NCBI GenBank assembly: GCA_012728775.1
Contig: JAAYEN010000087.1
Location: 1-8,885 of the forward strand
Length of the DNA stretch: 8,885 nucleotides
Direction of reading: 5' to 3'
Source of the DNA: Tissierellia bacterium
GTDB taxonomy: Bacteria; Bacillota_A; Clostridia; Tissierellales; Peptoniphilaceae
Shown: positions 6,468 to 8,885 of the stretch, one piece after another
How positions within the stretch are numbered: position 1 is the stretch's first letter
How the letters are laid out: each line of letters opens with the position of its first letter
Position numbers and translations under genes: made by a program
Notes under the pieces: model-generated
Database searches by the model: none
What the model was told of the DNA's origin: nothing
Seen by the model: the letters and a program-made list of their open reading frames with translations, nothing else

Positions 6468-6626
6468 TTAGTCTTCAGGGTAAAATTGAGATTTTAATGC
6501 TCCACATACAGGGCATAACCAATCTTCTCTTATGTCTTCGAAAGCTGTGCCTATTGGTATATCGCTATCAGGGTCACCAAAAGCTGGATCATATACATAA
6601 CCACAAGGTCCACAAATATATTTCAT
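6468..6626 (-). CDS. Second, divergent rubredoxin (52 residues)
   Basis: The minus strand from ATG 6626 to TAA 6468 encodes a 52-residue protein starting [14 protein letters not shown]. The four iron ligands are present: Cys5 and Cys8 in CGPCG, Cys38 and Cys41 in CPVCG. The 29-residue gap between the pairs is identical to that of the neighbouring rubredoxin. The core [20 protein letters not shown] (17-36) is recognisably rubredoxin, with IREDW replacing LPEDF. GGGAGGT (6636-6642, minus) lies 9 bases before ATG. The two genes look like an old tandem duplication, since about half the residues and much of the leader agree. It is easily missed because of its length. Function is electron transfer as for its neighbour; whether they have different partners or potentials cannot be read. 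Confidence 0.92.
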   Translation of the reverse strand: MKYICGPCGYVYDPAFGDPDSDIPIGTAFEDIREDWLCPVCGALKSQFYPED

Positions 6627-6635
6627 ATAAACAAT

Positions 6636-6642
6636 ACCTCCC
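6636..6642 (-). promoter_or_regulatory. Ribosome binding site of the second rubredoxin
   Basis: GGGAGGT on the minus strand, 9 bases before ATG 6626. Together with the cysteine pattern it confirms that this very short frame is a translated gene. Confidence 0.75.
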
Positions 6643-6672
6643 ATATTTTTTCTTAATATAATTGTACCCCAA

Positions 6673-6703
6673 ATTATAGGAAAATAAAAGAGTTTAGAGT
6701 CAA
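6673..6703 (-). promoter_or_regulatory. Candidate promoter of the rubredoxin pair
   Basis: On the minus strand, TTGACT (6698-6703) and TATAAT (6673-6678) are separated by 19 bases, slightly long but usable. The implied start is near 6666, about 24 bases before the ribosome binding site. Confidence 0.45.
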
Positions 6704-6707
6704 AAGT

Positions 6708-6733
6708 GTTTTAAATAATCTTTACATGGGTAT
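6708..6733 (+). promoter_or_regulatory. SigB-like promoter motif upstream of the GHKL ATPase gene
   Basis: GTTTTA at 6708-6713 and GGGTAT at 6728-6733 are separated by 14 bases. The general-stress sigma-B consensus of Gram-positives is about GTTTAA, 12-15 bases, GGGTAT, so only one of twelve positions differs. It points towards the RsbW-like gene at 6812, with an implied leader of about 70 bases. An alternative house-keeping -35, TTGACG at 6741-6746, has no good -10 at 17 bases. No SigB gene is in the window, so the assignment rests on the motif alone. Confidence 0.35.
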
Positions 6734-6811
6734 TTAATTTTTGACGAAGTAAATGAATATAAGCAATAAACTTATATAAAAGTAATTTTATTATTTAGAA
6801 AGATGATTATT

Positions 6812-7198
6812 ATGGAATATCACTTTTGTGGTTGCGTTATTAGCGACTTAGAAAAAATTAAATATTTTATCGAAAACAGGATGGAAGAGCTCAATAGATA
6901 TATTCCAGATGATACAAAAATGTTTGAAATTAAACTGATTGTAAACGAATTAATCATCAACGGAGCACTTCACGGAAATGAACTTTCGAGAAAAAAGACA
7001 GTATATGTAAATATAGATTTTAATGGGGATATGCTTTTTATTAAAGTACGTGATGAAGGAAAGGGTATAAAATATCGAATGGAAGATTACAATCCAGAAG
7101 ATATGTTATCTACTGGCCGGGGACTAATTCTAGTAAATGGGTTAGTTGACGAATTAAAATTAGATAAAAACGCAATTCAAGCAATTATTAATCTTTAA
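6812..7198 (+). CDS. Stand-alone GHKL ATPase, RsbW/SpoIIAB-like (anti-sigma factor kinase type)
   Basis: This 128-residue cytoplasmic protein consists of a single histidine-kinase-like ATPase domain. Visible boxes are the N-box VNELIINGALHGN (44-56; Glu46, Asn50), the G1 box VRDEGKGI (79-86; Asp81, Gly83, Gly85) and the G2 box STGRGLILVNGLVDEL (100-115). This is the layout of serine kinases that bind a sigma factor and phosphorylate a STAS anti-anti-sigma partner. No dimerisation/phosphoacceptor domain, sigma or STAS gene is adjacent, so its partner is unknown. An ATG at 6803 gives three more residues. Neither start has a strong ribosome site, and 6812 is preferred because AGAAAG (6797-6802) is 9 bases away from it but abuts 6803. 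A terminator follows, so it is a single-gene unit. A SigB-like motif lies upstream. Confidence 0.82.
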   Translation: MEYHFCGCVISDLEKIKYFIENRMEELNRYIPDDTKMFEIKLIVNELIINGALHGNELSRKKTVYVNIDFNGDMLFIKVRDEGKGIKYRMEDYNPEDMLSTGRGLILVNGLVDELKLDKNAIQAIINL

Positions 7199-7215
7199 TA
7201 TTTATAACTACAAAC

Positions 7216-7250
7216 AAGTGGCAGAGGGTGGGATACTGCCACTTTTTCTT
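7216..7250 (+). terminator. Rho-independent terminator after the GHKL ATPase gene
   Basis: AAGTGGCAG (7216-7224) pairs perfectly with CTGCCACTT (7236-7244) around an 11-base loop, followed by TTTCTT. Confidence 0.9.
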
Positions 7251-7379
7251 TGTTATTAGTTTAGTATTTCAAAATGAAGTTGACGCTTTGTGTTATTGCG
7301 GCATTTTTGTTGGATTAGCCGTTATGATATATTTATGGACAGTTAAAATTTGAATCATTGTTATTTATGGAGGTGTTAA

Positions 7380-8360
7380 ATGCATATAGCATTAATTTAT
7401 TCGAGGTATGAAGATTTAGTTGAAGAAGCAACGAAACTAAATCCCCACGGAGCAGTACAAATGAAAGATACTGTTATGGCAATAGCGGAAGGTTTAGAAG
7501 CTAGTGGTCATAAAGTAACCAAGATTGAAGCGACTAATGCTTTACTCAATACTATACATGATATAGAAACTCCTGATGTCATATTTAATCTAAGTGCAGG
7601 TATAACAAATAAAAGATCCCAGGCCAATATTGTTGGAATGTTGGAAATGACAGGAATTCCTTTTGTAGGTTCAGGATTGTCTACTCATGTTTTAGGCTTG
7701 CACAAGGAAATAACAAAAATTCTCCTTAGAGAAAATGGAGTCAGGACAGCAAGGTCACAGCTATTTACAGATGGTGAAGAAGAAATTAGAGAAGATTTTG
7801 TTTTTCCTGTAATAGTTAAACCAGAACATGAAGGTTCAAGCGTTGGAATTACAGATAGCAGTAAGGTAAATTCAAAGGAAGAATTACGAGATGTAGTAAA
7901 AGAGAAAATGGAAATCTATAATCAAGTAATTTTAGTGGAAGAATTTTTGCCTGGAAGAGAATTCACTATGGGCGTAATGGGAAATTTAGAATTAGAAGTC
8001 TTGCCAATTAAAGAATACCTATTCGAAGAAGATGGAGAGTTCCAATATTTGACAGTAGAGGCAAAAGCTGATGACTTAGTACCTTCAAAAATTCCAGCTG
8101 ATATTTCTGATGAATTAAAAAAAGAAATGGAAGAAATGGCAAAAAAAGCATTTAGAGCATTAAGATGTCAAGACTTGGCTAGGATAGACTTTAGGCTAGA
8201 TAGAGAAGGTAAACCAAATGTAATAGAATTAAATACATTGCCAGGTATGCAAAAGGGATATTCAGATTTTCCTACTACAGCTGAAGCGGCAGGTTATAGT
8301 TACGAAGAACTTCTTAATAAGTTAGTTAACTTTGCTTTGTCTCCAAGGGGTAAACAATAA
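7380..8360 (+). CDS. ATP-grasp ligase related to D-alanine-D-alanine ligase, with an altered active site
   Basis: This 326-residue ATP-grasp enzyme has the Ddl layout and joins a carboxylate to an amine through an acyl phosphate. ATP-site features are Lys147 (VIVKPEHEGSSVGI), the glycine/serine loop EGSSVG (151-156) and the hinge VEEF (186-189). Metal ligands Asp270, Glu283 and Asn285 (DLARIDF...IELNTLPGM) have the same spacing as in Ddl, and Arg268 is kept. However, the N-terminal GG.S.E..VS motif of Ddl is absent (the protein starts MHIALIYSRYEDLVEE), so the glutamate that positions the first D-Ala is not evident. The Ddl motif EAKY reads EAKA (227-230), so the triad tyrosine is Ala230. The usual HG..GEDG block reads NLSAGITNKRSQ. 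The ribosome site GGAGGTG is at 7369-7375. No terminator-proximal partner gene is present, and upstream candidate -10s (TATGAT 7323, TATATT 7328) lack a clear -35. A substrate other than D-Ala-D-Ala is likely; the product is unknown. Confidence 0.85.
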   Translation: MHIALIYSRYEDLVEEATKLNPHGAVQMKDTVMAIAEGLEASGHKVTKIEATNALLNTIHDIETPDVIFNLSAGITNKRSQANIVGMLEMTGIPFVGSGLSTHVLGLHKEITKILLRENGVRTARSQLFTDGEEEIREDFVFPVIVKPEHEGSSVGITDSSKVNSKEELRDVVKEKMEIYNQVILVEEFLPGREFTMGVMGNLELEVLPIKEYLFEEDGEFQYLTVEAKADDLVPSKIPADISDELKKEMEEMAKKAFRALRCQDLARIDFRLDREGKPNVIELNTLPGMQKGYSDFPTTAEAAGYSYEELLNKLVNFALSPRGKQ

Positions 8361-8407
8361 TTTAAAAATCCTGGGATTGTTTCAGACGAAAATTAAAATA
8401 TAAATAT

Positions 8408-8445
8408 ATTGAGGATTCTAATTAAATAATACTCAATTTGTTATA
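8408..8445 (+). terminator. Possible weak terminator after the ATP-grasp gene
   Basis: ATTGAG (8408-8413) pairs with CTCAAT (8432-8437), extended past a G.A mismatch by ATT/AAT, and is followed by TTGTTAT. The stem is AT-rich with an internal mismatch, so termination may be inefficient. Confidence 0.33.
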
Positions 8446-8470
8446 AAATGATGAAATTTATTTTATTATC

Positions 8471-8499
8471 TTGACTTTACTTATATAAGTAAATATAAT
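8471..8499 (+). promoter_or_regulatory. Strong promoter of the acpP operon
   Basis: TTGACT (8471-8476, 5 of 6) and TATAAT (8494-8499, 6 of 6) are separated by exactly 17 bases. Transcription would begin near 8506, leaving a leader of about 43 bases before acpP. It is the best promoter in the window. Confidence 0.85.
8476..8493 (+). promoter_or_regulatory. Palindromic operator filling the acpP promoter spacer
   Basis: TTTACTTATATAAGTAAA is a perfect 18-bp inverted repeat lying from the last base of the -35 to the base before the -10. A dimeric repressor bound here would directly block RNA polymerase. Fatty-acid genes in Firmicutes are controlled by FapR or by MarR-type FabT, but the half-site (TTTACTTAT) matches neither consensus well as I know them (FapR TTAGTACC..., FabT TTTGATTATCAAA). 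The regulator is therefore not identified. Confidence 0.6.
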
Positions 8500-8536
8500 A
8501 TAAAAATGAATATAAAATATTTTAATAATTATTTTT

Positions 8537-8543
8537 GAGGTGG
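8537..8543 (+). promoter_or_regulatory. Ribosome binding site that sets the acpP start at 8549
   Basis: GAGGTGG lies 5 bases before ATG 8549. An in-frame GTG at 8540 lies inside this site, so it cannot be the start. Confidence 0.75.
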
Positions 8544-8548
8544 AAAAA

Positions 8549-8773
8549 ATGTTTGAACAATTGAGAGATGTAATAGTTGAGAATTTAGGAGTATCAGAGG
8601 AAGAAGTTACTTTAGAATCCAGTTTAATAGATGATTTAGGTGCAGATTCATTAGATGCAGTAGAGCTTTCTATGGCTATTGAAGATGAATTTGACGTAGA
8701 GATTGAAGACGAAGAGTTTCAAGAACTAAAAACAGTTGGAGACATTCTTAGAGCAATCGAAGAAAAGAAATAA
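8549..8773 (+). CDS. acpP: Acyl carrier protein
   Basis: This 74-residue acidic acyl carrier protein holds growing acyl chains on a phosphopantetheine arm during type II fatty-acid synthesis. The attachment site is Ser34 in [13 protein letters not shown] (28-40), followed by the usual helix II and the acidic [13 protein letters not shown] stretch. ATG 8549 is chosen over the in-frame GTG at 8540 because the latter lies within the GAGGTGG ribosome site. It is the first gene after a strong promoter with a palindromic operator and is followed 2 bases later by accB. That order supports a role in bulk fatty-acid synthesis and not a polyketide or peptide pathway. Length and composition are normal. 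Confidence 0.96.
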   Translation: MFEQLRDVIVENLGVSEEEVTLESSLIDDLGADSLDAVELSMAIEDEFDVEIEDEEFQELKTVGDILRAIEEKK

Positions 8774-8775
8774 TT

Positions 8776-8885
8776 ATGGATTTAGATAAAATCAAAGCTA
8801 TCCTTGAACTATTTGAAGAAAGCAAAATTTCTAAATTAGAAGTTGAAGATGAAAATTTAAGAATAGCAATGGAAAAGGGTGGAGG
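8776..8885 (+). CDS. accB: Biotin carboxyl carrier protein of acetyl-CoA carboxylase, N-terminal part (3' end outside the window)
   Basis: The frame from ATG 8776 encodes 36 residues beginning MDLDKIKAILELFEESKISK and continuing LEVEDENLRIAMEKGG, before the window ends. This matches the N-terminal helix and strand of AccB (pattern M.L..IK.L..LFEES...LEVE). The biotinyl domain with its EAMKM lysine would lie downstream and is not visible. Only 2 bases separate it from the acpP stop. The ribosome site is a weak purine-rich run (GAAGAAAAG) within the acpP end, so translation is probably coupled. AccB carries CO2 from biotin carboxylase to the carboxyltransferase to make malonyl-CoA. Confidence 0.85.
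   Translation, partial: MDLDKIKAILELFEESKISKLEVEDENLRIAMEKGG

Noticed and set aside
7274..7318. Fourteen-codon frame MKLTLCVIAAFLLD resembling a signal peptide
   Set aside because: There is no ribosome binding site and it stops at once; too short to support as a gene.
7192..7353. Open + strand frame ending in a hydrophobic stretch (GIFVGLAVMIYLW) before the ATP-grasp gene
   Set aside because: It has no ATG with a ribosome site, runs through the terminator at 7216-7250, and its only in-frame ATG leaves nine residues. It could be chance or a decayed membrane segment.
8361..8384. AATC/GATT inverted repeat in the sequence after the ATP-grasp stop
   Set aside because: Only 4 bp with a 4-base loop and no proper T-run; too weak for a terminator.
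1..8885. CRISPR arrays, insertion sequences, tRNA or rRNA genes, riboswitches
   Set aside because: No regularly spaced repeats, transposase frames, terminal inverted repeats or recognisable RNA folds were seen on either strand.

Overview
The window is AT-rich DNA (roughly one third G+C by eye) with strong AGGAGG-type ribosome binding sites, tight operons and Rho-independent terminators. This suggests a low-GC Firmicute. Two adjacent rubredoxin genes and the general gene content point to an anaerobe of the Clostridia/Tissierellia type. That placement is inference; no rRNA or other taxonomic marker is present.

Layout, left to right. (1) Positions 1-138 are the tail of an unrecognised + strand gene, closed by a strong terminator. 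(2) Positions 312-4901 hold a complete branched-chain amino acid ABC importer, livJ-livH-livM-livG-livF. A hairpin separates livJ from livH, the next three junctions are overlapping or nearly so, and a terminator follows livF. (3) Positions 4987-5725 hold a two-gene unit of unknown function: a soluble helical protein with an internal duplication, and a four-helix membrane protein starting 1 base after it. (4) Positions 5777-6626 are on the minus strand: a DUF2200-type protein and two tandem rubredoxins, one only 52 residues long. (5) Positions 6812-7198 encode a stand-alone RsbW/SpoIIAB-like GHKL ATPase with a SigB-like promoter motif upstream. (6) Positions 7380-8360 encode an ATP-grasp ligase of the D-Ala-D-Ala ligase fold that lacks two of the three classical Ddl triad positions. 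(7) From 8471 to the end is the start of a fatty-acid synthesis operon. A near-consensus promoter, whose whole spacer is a perfect palindrome, drives acpP and then accB, which runs off the window.

How the genes work together. LivJ captures the amino acid outside the membrane, LivH/LivM form the channel and LivG/LivF hydrolyse ATP. AcpP carries growing acyl chains, and AccB carries the biotin used to make malonyl-CoA for the same pathway. The rubredoxins are small electron carriers, often serving oxygen or peroxide detoxification in anaerobes, but no redox partner is in the window. The remaining genes look like independent units. I see no mobile element, CRISPR array, tRNA or rRNA. The least explained items are the palindromic acpP operator, the altered Ddl-like ligase, the orphan GHKL ATPase with its SigB-like motif, and the duplicated helical protein with its membrane partner. 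No intergenic stretch exceeds 300 bases; the longest are 139-311, 6627-6811, 7199-7379 and 8361-8548.
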